Shown in pieces: positions 1 to 11,100 of a stretch of DNA of 64,000 bases. The DNA comes from Scleromitrula shiraiana. Its lineage: Eukaryota > Ascomycota > Leotiomycetes > Helotiales > Sclerotiniaceae. A program made the position numbers and the translations under genes. The DNA lies in the NCBI GenBank assembly GCA_028455995.1, contig JABELC010000006.1:1302001-1366000 (forward strand). The letters run 5' to 3'. Under the pieces are notes generated by a model. That model made no database searches and was not told where the DNA came from. It saw only the letters and a program-made list of their open reading frames with translations. Each line of letters opens with the position of its first letter. The first letter of the stretch is position 1.

Positions 1-265
1 CTATTAACGGAAGTTTCAATTGTATCCGTTGTTTCAAGCTATAGGTGTTTTGGCTAGGCACTGAAAGATATAGGGTGTGGCTCCACGGCCCGCCCTAAAA
101 GCGATATGCTATCGGTCAAGTGTTGAAGAAGATAATTCAGGTTTCATTCTCGCTCTCAAATATACAATCAGATAATTTAATGCTTAAAAACACAATAGTA
201 TTGATCCCCTACAATCAGTAAACCAATCTGGAACCTTCCACCAGAAATTGATCCTCCAAAAGTAA

Positions 266-910
266 TCACTTCCTCTCGCCACCAGCAAATTCAACTCTGT
301 AAACTCCAACAAGTCTTTTACCCCATGAAGAACCCCTGAGAACATGGTAAAATTCATCAGTTCCAGGAACCTCATACGCCAAGGTCCAGTCTTTAAACTT
401 CAAACCAATAAGACCAGCAGCCAACTTAAATTGAGGGAAATGAGCAGAGATATCCAAAGACATAAGGACATCAAGGCTACAAAGTTGGAACTTATCAATC
501 TCCTCAAACATACGCTTGACTTTTTGTACAAGCCCGTCATGAAAAGCCGGAGAGACAAACATTGGCGGTGGTAGATGCATGCGAATAGCGATGTTCTTGA
601 TAACGGAAGCATATCGTGGAAGTATCTCATTAAGTTTCGTCATATTGGTGGAACGGCCAAAGATGGTATCCTCACGGGGGTCAATCCATATATCGATGCG
701 GAGTTCAGTAACATTGCCATTCCTGGCTACCTCGAGGGCGGGATGATAAGGTACGGCGCTGAAATTAAATGTTGTCAACAATTTCTTGGCTGCTAATCTG
801 CTTGCTGCCAGCTTTTGTTCTAATAATTTCTTCTCCTCTAGTTTCTTTAGATTAACATGATGTACTATGCGAGATTGGGGCGTTTGGTCGCGAGAATCTT
901 TGCTGTCCAT
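266..910 (-). CDS. Hypothetical protein, tandem-family member A
   Basis: Intronless ORF of 214 residues that I do not recognise. The first ~50 residues are Lys/Leu/Glu-rich and probably helical. From about residue 57 (HPALEV) to the end it carries the same ~150-residue domain found in the two next minus-strand genes (3031-4065 and 4833-5354). Shared landmarks are an HPA start, a block ending LPRYASVIKNIAIRMHLP, a FPQFKLAA block and a terminal VYRVEFAGG. The domain is alpha/beta-looking, with no signal peptide, membrane segment or obvious catalytic motif, so a cytosolic or nuclear role is likely but unproven. The Met at 910 is the first in frame. That the family is real rests on conservation between paralogues within the window; the function is unknown. 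Confidence 0.7.
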   Translation of the reverse strand: MDSKDSRDQTPQSRIVHHVNLKKLEEKKLLEQKLAASRLAAKKLLTTFNFSAVPYHPALEVARNGNVTELRIDIWIDPREDTIFGRSTNMTKLNEILPRYASVIKNIAIRMHLPPPMFVSPAFHDGLVQKVKRMFEEIDKFQLCSLDVLMSLDISAHFPQFKLAAGLIGLKFKDWTLAYEVPGTDEFYHVLRGSSWGKRLVGVYRVEFAGGERK

Positions 911-3030
911 ATTGTCTGTAGGAATGTGATTCGTTGAACGTGGGTAGTCGTTTAAATATTTGGCATATATAGTTATATTTACATGAGATTTCAGGTGTTT
1001 GATATTTCGAATCGTTTGTTGACTCGGGATTATTGAATACTAAGATATGTTGGTGAAGGCTTTTTAAGTTAAGTGCGTTGTCGCCTCGAAGGTGGAAGTT
1101 TTAAGTATGTTGGGTATTTTGGAAAGGTATTTAGAAGTCCAAACATTGCTCAGAAGGTAAATCATAGGAAGACCGAATAGCATAAGCAATTGTACGAGTG
1201 ATTTTCACCCAGTTTTAGGTGTAAAGAAACCCTAGATATCATTCACTCTCGTATTAGTTAATATTGATTTAACTTTTCCTAGACTGTTATTCTAGTTGAT
1301 TTCTCTCCCCAAGAAGGAAACATGGGTTTGATACAACGAGTATTTAGATATCTAAATAAATTTAAGAATCTAACCTCGATGAGCTCGAATCATTTTCGGT
1401 ATATATACAAATAGCCCTGAAATTTGATAAGATTACCAATTTAGACCATTAAAAAACCCTGAGAATCATATAAAACTCCGAAATTGATCAATTCACTCTT
1501 CATATTCTTCAACTTCAGATGTTGATGTGGGAAACAATTCTCTATGTATTGTAAATTCAAAATAGCACGGCAGCACTTGTACTAAATTATTTATATCTAG
1601 GTACGCATTATGGAATATCAAAAAGAAATCGACTACTATCTCGCTAAGCGGGGGAGCCAAGAGTACTCCTGAATGAATTAGATCGTCAAATCACCAGAGT
1701 GAATATAAAACATTGAAGAGGAGCTTCTGATAACTTCTCTGTATTATCCACTCAATTAGGTGCCAATTAATGAAAAGTATTGGTACAAGGTTGTATCTTC
1801 ATGGTGGGACTTTGCGAAGGTTTTCGAAAACTCATCCTGTCGACCTATGGTCTTACGCAATATGTTTTCGATTATATTGAACTCTTTGTTGTAATCCAAC
1901 AAAGAAGACACAACACAACAAATGAAGTTTTCCGATGAATATTGCGTTTTCTTTGTTGTGTCATGCGGCCTTGTTATTTTTTATACTTTATCAAGACAAT
2001 CGCTTTATTCCATCAATCACCTCTCATGTGCAGCTGGAGTACAGACAACAAATCCATAAATTCATTCTAACATCTTTGATGAACAACATCCATATCATTT
2101 CTATAAGTCATGTCTCCAGATCTTACTCTTCCATCCTCCATTCCTCATTCCCCACACCATTCACAGCCACCACTATACATATATACTTACTCACCATGTG
2201 CATCATTATTTCTACCATCAACTCCTGCGGCTGCATTTCCTCTGCATGGGTTGCCTGCCAGGAATGTCCTGATTTTAGTGATCATTCGCAGTGTCCTCAA
2301 AGCAGAGATGTTAGGACAGGCCTCTCTCGAGAGCGGTGCTCTTGGGTTGTGTATATGTGTGATTTTTGCGAGCTTCTGTATGACATGGAGACTTTTTAGT
2401 TCCTGGCAGACAGTTGTGGAGTTTAGGAGGTTTATAGCAGCCAAATTTATGTATCTTTACCTGTATTTATTGAATTTATTTTAGCCTTGCGCTGATTGTG
2501 AAGAGTTGTGATAGTAATGTAGTTCTTCAAAGCTATGGTGATAGCAATGTATAATAAGTAACGTGATGAATCTAATTGATGTTAAGCAAGAGAGTAGGGC
2601 CACTTGTAGTTTTATTTGATTGATGAAAGTATGAGGTAGCACTTTCTTTGCTTCCAAGTTCCGCGAAATAAACAGTCGATTGTATTTATAGTTGATCAGA
2701 TTTTTGTTGATGGATAGAAAAAGTAACTTGAGAATTTGTGAGATGTTACCATATATCAATGTGGCTGTCTATCTCAAGAAACAATCATAAGATAAAGAGA
2801 CGAAAAGATGATTTCGTATGAATGTATGATCAAATTTCCTTAATTTGCTACAGTCATACAACAAAAAATACCCCAACCTCCTTAGCCTGTCTTGGGCAAT
2901 TTCCCTTCATAGGATTCCGAATAAGACAATGTTCTGCACTGAGAAAAAACCGGAAGTCCACCCGTCAAGTAAGTTTTACTACCAACCAAGTCCCTGAACC
3001 TTGAAACATCATTTCCTCAATACAAATAAC
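911..3030. other. Intergenic, no supported gene
   Basis: There are AT-rich spacers and short overlapping ORFs on both strands at about 1.9-2.5 kb (154, 124 and 85 codons). They have no family resemblance and overlap each other in different frames, so I do not call them genes. Confidence 0.6.
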
Positions 3031-4065
3031 CTAAAGTGCATTCTTGAATCCACCAAAATCTTTTTTGTATAAACGATAAAGAGTGCCTGTCAAGTGGCTA
3101 TACGGTCGAATACTCTGTGAAACTTCACGTCCAATAACGAAAGAAAACTGAACATTATAGACATTCAATCCATGCAAGCTTGCGAGCAGCTTCATTTGAG
3201 GAATATTAAATTGCTCCATATTGATTCGACCCCTAACCTTGGTTACATTCTTTAAAGTACCTAAAGTAGTGACGAAGCTTTTCATCTGTTGAATTAGACC
3301 GTTACCGTTGTCTTCAACTGGCAGATGAATAGAGATTCGAAGTTGAGTGGTATAAGGAGCATATTCGGGGATAATTTGGAGAAGGGATTCCATATCCGTG
3401 GGTTGAGCTGCATGGCCTAAGAGACTCACGTTACTAAACTCGAGATTAATGGTCAGAGTGTCGTGGTATCGAGAGTACTTGAGGGCAGGATGAGCCGCGA
3501 TATTTCCTACTGCAAAATTTTGAATCGTTGAGACGTGGATACTCAAGTTGCCACCAAATTCGTTTCGGTAGACCCTATATATTCTATCGAAAAGTGCAGT
3601 TCCTGGATGAATTCCGAAACGTTGATGATTGACAGAATATGAAATCTGGAAGTAATTGTCGAGGCCGAAAAAGGAAGCAAGCAAGTTTAGTTGTGAGAAA
3701 GAGTAATTCTCCATGTGGACTCGACCCTCCGCTCTGGACAAGTAAAAGAATCTTCTGAGTTCCATCATAATCTTTTTCATATCAAAGACCCGAAGTTCGT
3801 GTTCATGAATATTCTCCTCGGGGTTTGGTGCATGGATGGAGATTCTGATGATGCTTGTGTATGGTACGTAGAAAGGCAAGACTTGAATGAGACTTTCAAT
3901 TTGGGTAGCAGGAGTGGGCATTTGCTTGTGAAATTCAAGTGCTAGGGTCAACATCCTGTTTTTAAATGTATAATCGAGAGCTGAGTGTCCATTGACCGAA
4001 TATTGACGAGAAACCGCATCGAAAAAGACCGGGATGTTGTTTATGTAGTTGTTTGGACTATTCAT
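3031..4065 (-). CDS. Hypothetical protein, tandem-family member B (two domain copies)
   Basis: Intronless. The frame is open from 4131 (366 codons), but the Met at 4065 (MNSPNN, with an A at -3) is the better start and gives 344 residues. It contains two copies of the family domain in tandem. Copy 1 starts at HSALDY and carries VLPFYVPYTSIIRISIHAP, FSQLNLLASFFGL and IYRVYRNEFGG. Copy 2 starts at HPALKY and carries IIPEYAPYTTQLRISIHLP, IPQMKLLASLHGL and LYRLYKKDFGG. Internal duplication plus neighbouring single-domain genes points to local expansion by unequal crossing-over. No catalytic motif, signal peptide or membrane segment is visible. I do not recognise the domain. Confidence 0.75.
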   Translation of the reverse strand: MNSPNNYINNIPVFFDAVSRQYSVNGHSALDYTFKNRMLTLALEFHKQMPTPATQIESLIQVLPFYVPYTSIIRISIHAPNPEENIHEHELRVFDMKKIMMELRRFFYLSRAEGRVHMENYSFSQLNLLASFFGLDNYFQISYSVNHQRFGIHPGTALFDRIYRVYRNEFGGNLSIHVSTIQNFAVGNIAAHPALKYSRYHDTLTINLEFSNVSLLGHAAQPTDMESLLQIIPEYAPYTTQLRISIHLPVEDNGNGLIQQMKSFVTTLGTLKNVTKVRGRINMEQFNIPQMKLLASLHGLNVYNVQFSFVIGREVSQSIRPYSHLTGTLYRLYKKDFGGFKNAL

Positions 4066-4131
4066 TTCGGACTGTAGATGATTGTGTTGCAGTGAAAAGT
4101 TTGTTATATTCGAGATATGGAAGGGTATCAA

Positions 4132-4832
4132 AATGGAAGGTATATTATTTGTGGATGTTGATCGAAGTCAAGTTTGATGAGAATTTTAAGTTTTTACAGA
4201 AAAAAAGAAAGAAAGGCGAAAGAGACCCATCCAAACAATAGACAATATAGTAAAGGGTTATCTGTAGTATGGTATTCTACGGGGGAATTCATTCACTACA
4301 GTAATCTTAGACAAGTATGGGTTTGCTATATAAGAGTGACTGCATGAATGAATACAAGCCTGGATCATCAAATACCCATGAACCCGCTCTTCTTATTACA
4401 AACTTGGAGTGAGTTATTCCTCACCCATAAACCCCAACATGAATGGATCTCTACATGTTCTTAAGATCATCGTCATTTAATCGACTTATATAGGTCATAG
4501 AACAAAGAGCATTGGCATGATAAAAATGTTTTAAACATATAGGCATAATTCACTCTTCGGACAAGAATCCAATTCTTTGCGAAATCACAATGCAAAATCA
4601 GAAGCAATCGTAATGTAGAGAACATATCGCTTTTCTAGCAAAGTATCTACGTAGATGTGTCTATATCACGCTAGATACAACCAATCATAAAAAATCCTTG
4701 AATTCAGACCATCCACACCAAATAACCTTCTGCAAATGAAAATAAAAGGAAATTCACCATCTGAAGAGAATCTCGCCGTGTAAGATATCTCTTGAACACA
4801 CTTAAAGAGATTGTTCTCCTCAAGTCTGTACT
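4132..4832. other. Intergenic between family members B and C
   Basis: The upstream flank of gene B and the 3' flank of gene C. I see no further ORF or domain remnant that I can support. Confidence 0.5.
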
Positions 4833-5354
4833 CTAGTACAGATGTGCTTTAATCTCCTGCAAATAAACATCCTCTAACCCCCTCCCAACAACACCCATGT
4901 GTTCAATATGTATTGATGGCTTCCCAACCTCGACGTAGGAGAAGTTGACATTCTCATGGAGGGCGAACACAAAAGCCATTATTTTAATCTGCGGGAAATT
5001 GAACTTCTCAACATGGGCTCGAGCTTCGATTCTGAAAACCTTTTTCAGTGAAGACAAACTGGAAATCAAATTCTTGATGTTTTGGACCTGCGCCTTGAAC
5101 GATTCGGGGGTGGGAATTGGCGGGTGGATTGCGAATCGGAGAATCATAGCGTAAGGTGCGTAGGCTGGAATAATTCTCGAGAGAGAACTCAAATCGGTGG
5201 TTGTGCATGAGTTACCTTGCAAGTCTATGGTGCAAAGCTCAAGATCAATGGCTAAGACGCCTGATAAGTATTTGATCGCAGGATGCTTCTCAACCCCGAG
5301 GACTTGCTTCATGTCTGAGGTAGGGGTGACATTGGTTTGAATTTGATGATCCAT
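4833..5354 (-). CDS. Hypothetical protein, tandem-family member C
   Basis: Intronless ORF of 173 residues, starting MDHQIQ. After a ~23-residue leader it is a single copy of the family domain: HPAIKYLSG, then IIPAYAPYAMILRFAIHPP, then FPQIKIMAFVFAL, ending in LEDVYLQEIKAHLY. It is closest in its central block to the second domain of gene B (both have IIPxYAPY). Its C-terminus has diverged, since the FGG that ends the other copies is missing. Same strand as genes A and B. Function unknown; no motif suggests an enzyme. Confidence 0.7.
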   Translation of the reverse strand: MDHQIQTNVTPTSDMKQVLGVEKHPAIKYLSGVLAIDLELCTIDLQGNSCTTTDLSSLSRIIPAYAPYAMILRFAIHPPIPTPESFKAQVQNIKNLISSLSSLKKVFRIEARAHVEKFNFPQIKIMAFVFALHENVNFSYVEVGKPSIHIEHMGVVGRGLEDVYLQEIKAHLY

Positions 5355-8150
5355 ATTGTGCGGTAGTTTTTTCTGAGGTAAAATAGGTACTGATATTGAA
5401 GGGTAATGGTCTGCTTGGAGAGTCGAAGGTCTTTCACCGAAGTTGGATTGAATGTTCTTTTAGATTCAGAAATAAAGTAACTGAATGAGAGATTTATATA
5501 GTAATTGAGAGCATTTAATACTGCTCTTGTTTTATGGTAAAGTCTGTTGACACCCGTGACTCTGATAGTAGGTGAACTTGTAATACTGGCTAGAAATGCT
5601 GTGCTGTAGTGAATGTATACTAGACAAATATGTCCGTACGAGTGAATTCTCATAAGCTTGAAACTGGTAGGCTTGATTACTATGAATGCCTACGGAAGAA
5701 GGCAATGAAATTTCCGGGTGAGGAGATGATGCTTAATTGATACATATCATGAGGCTAGAAGCTCACGAATCACGGCGTAGATATGAGAATCTAGACTGAT
5801 AGAGGTAATTTGTTTCATAATTCGAAATGACTGAGGTGCAATTTCCCCATGCGCGATATCGAGCACCACGACTGCGCTCAACAAGTTCCCAACCAAAACT
5901 CCATCACCTATCCACAGAAAATTGATGTCTCAAGTATCCCTTGACATTGGACCATCGTCATTAATTCCTTTGCCGAAGTCGAGAAGCCTATTTATTTTCC
6001 TGGTCATAAATGCAACCTGCAACCCAGAAACAAGTAAAGATGACACTATCGACATTGGACCTATCCAAATCGAACCTAAATCCATACCACAAGATTTACA
6101 TGATCTCAATTATTCTTCCTGGCGCTACCACCTTCATACTAAGATGAATCGATTGTATCCCGGTTACCCATCTCAATTGCCCTTTCGTGTTCCAGATTCA
6201 TCCAACACCTTACTCTTCGCCCTAAGACGATCGATACAGTTTTGACAATATTTGGTATCGTGACGCTGCTCAAGCAAGTAGTTGTTAACAAGACTGTATA
6301 AAAATGCGAAGATTCCGAAGACGGATGACGTATGACGAAATGAGGCCAGTCCTCAGAACTTCTTCCATGAAATATATAAAGTTCCCATGTAGGGTAGAGC
6401 CTTATAAAATTGAGGGACGAACGTTGAAGTGTGTAACCTATTCAAGTTTAATATGTTTAAACGAGATGCTGGTCACATCTCTGTCGAAAGCCTGCATCTA
6501 TCAAGATTCCTCAAGAGAAGTAAGGATATAGTTGGATAGTGACGATCGAGGCCCTCCGTATATTAAAACCAATCTTAATAACGCATGCCAGAAGTTACTG
6601 CCGAACTACGAGAATATTTAACAATCGGAACTTCTCACCAGTTTTGATCATGCGGTGATCAAGTTTTGGTTTGCAAAATCAAACATACCACATTCTCCTG
6701 AGCTCCATCATATCCTTGAAGCTTGGGACTTCCCAGTACACCCCCATGTTGGCCAAGCATTTGGAACAACTTGATTTTGTCAAATGGTGCCCGGGATATA
6801 TTTGAAGTGCTGGGTATATATAGAGCTGAACAGTATCACTATAAATCGTATCTACTTCTACCTCACAGCATATGAAGAATTCATTCTTTTGCCTTCCTCT
6901 ATTTTTATTTATAATTCCTCGTCTCATCTTCAAACAACGTCATCATGTGTTTCTATTCAAATTTCGATATAAAACCACCAGGACGAATATCATTTAGTGT
7001 TTATTCCCTCGTGTATCTGTATCTCGCATTTTCCCCGAGTGAAGACTCGTCTTCAGATTCGTCAAAATCTCCAAACGCTCATTACGGCTGATTTAATCAA
7101 TCCCTTAGAACAGACACCAAGATTATCCCTCGTATATTCCATGTGTGCGGGAACGTATTTCGTGTAGATACTCGGATTGAAGATGATAGATTCTGTAAGA
7201 CCCAGGATATAGACTACATGCAGGTAGGTATTTCCAATTCCGCCAACCTTTATCTTCTTCTTGTATATAGATTCAATATTGGTATCCGCAGAGTAATATT
7301 GTTCCCTGAACATAGTATACGTCAGCTCAAATGCAAATGCAAATCCAAGGCAGCAGACATATAACACAACTAACCAATTTATACTTGATATCAATTCTTT
7401 CCTGAGAAGAAATTGCCTATCTAGGTTAATTCAAATGCATCATTACCATCTCCTGGTATAGAGTTTTCTCTTGCAATGGAAGACATGCTGAACGTGTTGT
7501 TCTATATCGTATGCTTGGACGGAAAGTCAGTGAAGCTATTGGTCAATGTTGTGTTACTTCTGTTGTTTAAATAGCGCCCAGCCTCGTCTACGAGGCGCCA
7601 GCCGTGGTTTGCCGCGTGTGTACATCCTTTGAACATCTCACTTCCCTTGGAGTACGATGAATTAGTTGAGAACTTCATTAAGTGCTAGTAGCTGTGTAGG
7701 GACATCTGAAGTTGCAAATGCAAGCTAATTGGATCAGTCGTAACGAATCGCGTGGAGCATGAAGACTTTGGGCGGCTCTACGAACTTTTCATATCGTTGA
7801 GATTGGTAAGCTGGTAGAAGGGAAAAGAGAAAATTCACCACCACTTTTGTAAGCACCGCTTTTGTAAGCAATTAATCGTATCTCATTTGAGCGAGCGAGT
7901 GAGTCAGGAAATAAATATGGAATAATATTATATTATTTGATCCATATTTGGATATAATTGAAGCCTATATAAGGCAAGTCTGATCACTCCGGGATTGCAT
8001 ACTGGATTTTACTACACCGCCTCAGGATATAAAATAAACAACGAACGGATCGAAAATCACATCAAAATATATCTGTATTCTTTCCCCAATGAGGTTTACC
8101 ATCTGTGTATTCTTTTAAATCCATTTTAATAGGTAGATCTAAGATCACCT
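5355..8150. other. Long gene-poor spacer
   Basis: There is no gene I can defend between family member C and the ABC transporter. Short ORFs at 6.68-6.97 and 7.06-7.39 kb overlap on opposite strands and look random. A possible relic at 5.86-6.53 kb is listed separately. The segment 7.85-8.09 kb would hold the ABC transporter promoter; I see no specific element. Confidence 0.5.
5860..6531 (+). pseudogene. Possible decayed coding remnant
   Basis: Protein-like stretches occur in more than one plus-strand frame. One runs from about 5872 up to the repeated DIGP motif. The ORF at 5922-6245 carries IDIGPIQIEPKSIPQDLHDL. A third stretch, at 6304-6531, carries KYIKFPCRVEPYKIEG. They are not joined by convincing splice sites. 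I read this as a possible frameshifted relic; chance cannot be excluded and no family is recognised. Confidence 0.2.
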
Positions 8151-11100
8151 GTGGCTTACCTGATGGATTCTCACATCAAGGAGCTATCATATGCAGCCCC
8201 TTCACTTATTGGACTTTTCACGATACCTTCCGTATGGCGTTATTTTCGGAAATTCAAGCAGGCCAAGTCATCCAATCATGCTGGCATATATGAGGATAAA
8301 GATGGGGTAGCTACTGAAGAATCAATGGCCAAGTACTCCACAAAGCTTCAATTCATCATTATATTTGCTTCGTTTGCTGTGGGGCTTCCTGTGTCATTCA
8401 CATTGGCTGTCTTCGCCACAGTCAAAAAAGACGAGGGGTTCACGGATTTATGTCTATCGCAACTTTGGTTACTATTCATATCATGGGTAAGTCTGAGTTT
8501 TTCTATATGAAAAATAGAGCTAATAGGTTGTAAGGTTTTAACATTAGTTCAAGTCCTAGAGACTTCAAGAGAGAAACAGCCAGTACTTAAGTTCCAACGT
8601 GGAATTTTTAATTCGATATCATGTGTTTTGATATTTGCTCTGGGATGGATTGTTTTTTCAAATGAATTCCCTGACGAAGCTCCTGAACGACTCGTATTAG
8701 GAATATTGAATGGTGTCCAGATTCTTGCTGCTGCAATTAGTACATTGACATTTTACTTTGTCGAGCGACGTCCGGATGTTTTCAGGCCAAATGGAAAAGT
8801 TGTCGAAAGACAATTTAAAAGGTCTCTATGGTCTAGATATGCTTTTGACTGGAGCTACGAACTTTTGGATTTAGCGTCAGAGAAATTGATTGAGGTGGAA
8901 GACCTCCCAGCAATGGACGCCAAAATACGATCAAAAGATGCTAAGGAATCTTTCAAATCTATTGTGTTGAAACCTTCTGTTTCCCTTTGGCTACAAGTTT
9001 TCTGGGCATTTCGCAAACAGATATTGACACAATGGATTCTGTCGATATTCTCTGCAGTCTTCGATGCTGGTCCTCAATTTGCGGTATTAAAATTACTCCA
9101 ATATTTGGAGGTTAGAGAGGGTTTTGACGTAATCGATCCTCGAGCATGGACCTGGGTAGCCGGTCTTTTTGCAGCCACGATTGCTGAAACACTTATGGAC
9201 AATCGAATCAACTGGCTAATGTGGTCAGAGTTGGCAATTCCAATTAGATCAGCACTCACATCACTTATTTTCGAGAAGATGATGAAAATGAAGGATTGCA
9301 AGGAACCTCCAAAGCCAGACGCGGAGGATGAGGCAGCTAAATCAAAAGATTCTACGAAACCTGGAGATGGTCCCAAAATCAATGGGGATGCCAACACCAA
9401 TGGAACAACAAAGCCGGATGCAACAAATGGCCACGGACCTCACGGGCCACATGCACCCCAGGACAAGAAGAAGGATGATGCAAATGAGAAAAAGAAATAC
9501 CAAAGTGAGAAGGATATTATTAACATGTTTGCTGTGGACACAAATCAAGTTGCCATCTTTGGAGCTGTTAATCAATTCTATATCATGTTCTTCTCCAAGT
9601 TTATGGTTTCAATTGTCTTTTTGTGGCTTCTTGTTGGTTGGCAATCACTAGGTGCTGGTATGTTGGCCATTGTACTTATGGCTCCCATAAACCAAGCACT
9701 CACAAAGAGATACGGTGGTTTTCAAAAAGAATTGATGAAGGCACGAGATAAGAAAACTGCTATTGTCACAGAAGCTCTGAATGGAATCAGGCAGATCAAA
9801 TTTTCTGCCAGCGAGCCTCAATGGAGCCAGAAAATATCTGGAGCTCGAGAAGAAGAGATTGCCAAATTATGGAAAACAAAGATCAACAATTTGTATATGA
9901 TGATAGGTTCTAGTATTGCGCCTGTACTTTTGACGATTTTATCTCTAGCGACATACTCCTACATCAATGGCGACCTAGTGCCCTCTGTGGCGTTCACAGC
10001 TTTAGGGGTTTTCATGCAACTGGAGAGTGTTCTTGGGATGGTGCCTTTCCTCTTCATGATGGGAATCAATGCTAAAGTCAGCTGTGACCGTATCGACGCC
10101 TTTCTCCGATCTCCAGAGCAACCAGAGAATACCTATCCTGGCGATGCCATTTCTTTTGACAAAGTATCTGTCAGCTTTCCTTCCAAATCTGAAGTGGTCG
10201 AAGAGGAGAGGTTTGTTCTTAGAGACCTTACATTATCATTCCCAAACAATGCTCTAAGTGTCATATCTGGACCCACTGGTTCTGGCAAATCTCTTCTTCT
10301 CTCGGCTATTTTGGGCGAAGTTGAAGTCCTATCCGGTAATATCACTGTACCTAGACCACCTCCAGCGGATGATCGTCATGATGATAAAGCTACAGCCGCA
10401 AATTGGCTTCTACCATCTGCCATAGCCTTCGTCTCACAGACTCCATGGATCGAAAATGCTACCATTAAGGACAACATTCTATTCGGCCTTCCATTCGATT
10501 CTACGAGATATCAAAAGGTTCTCAAAGCATGCGCTCTTACTAAGGATCTCCATATGTTTGATGACGGAGATTTAACAGAGGTTGGCGCACAGGGGATAAG
10601 TCTAAGTGGTGGCCAAAAATGGCGTTTGACTCTAGCTCGTGCATTCTATTCTCGTGCAAGTATTCTGATTCTCGATGATGTCTTCTCGGCCTTGGATGCG
10701 CATGTTGGTAAAGAGATTTATGATAACGCTCTTATGGGAGAGCTTGCCGAAGGTAGGACACGAATTTTGGTAACTCACCATGTATCCCTTTGTTTACCAC
10801 GAGCAAAATATGCTGTGCAATTGTCCAAGACTGGTGTACTTGAGCATGCAGGATTAATTGACGAACTTCGGGAAGCTGGTGATCTTGATGATATTATGAA
10901 GGCAGAACAGGAGAATTTCAAAGAGGAAGAAGAGGACAAATCTTCGGAAACATCGCCCGAAACAAATGGGCATGCCAAGCCAAATGAACCTCCAACCAAG
11001 CCAAAGAAACTTATCGAAGAAGAGAAACGTGAGACTGGTAGCGTCAAGGCAAGTGTTTATTTAACATATTTAAAGGCAACTGGTGGAATTCCTTTTTGGG

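Noticed and set aside
1935..2484. Overlapping ORFs of 154, 124 and 85 codons on both strands
   Set aside because: They overlap in conflicting frames, have no domain, and their hydrophobic runs come from T-rich DNA.
6679..6933. Minus-strand ORF ending FKDMMELRRMWYV, resembling MKKIMMELRRFF of family member B
   Set aside because: The match covers only ~8 residues, with no other family landmark around it; likely chance.
8105..8293. Alternative first exon of the ABC transporter in another frame
   Set aside because: It lacks hydrophobic transporter-like content and does not join in frame; the 8151 frame gives membrane segments.
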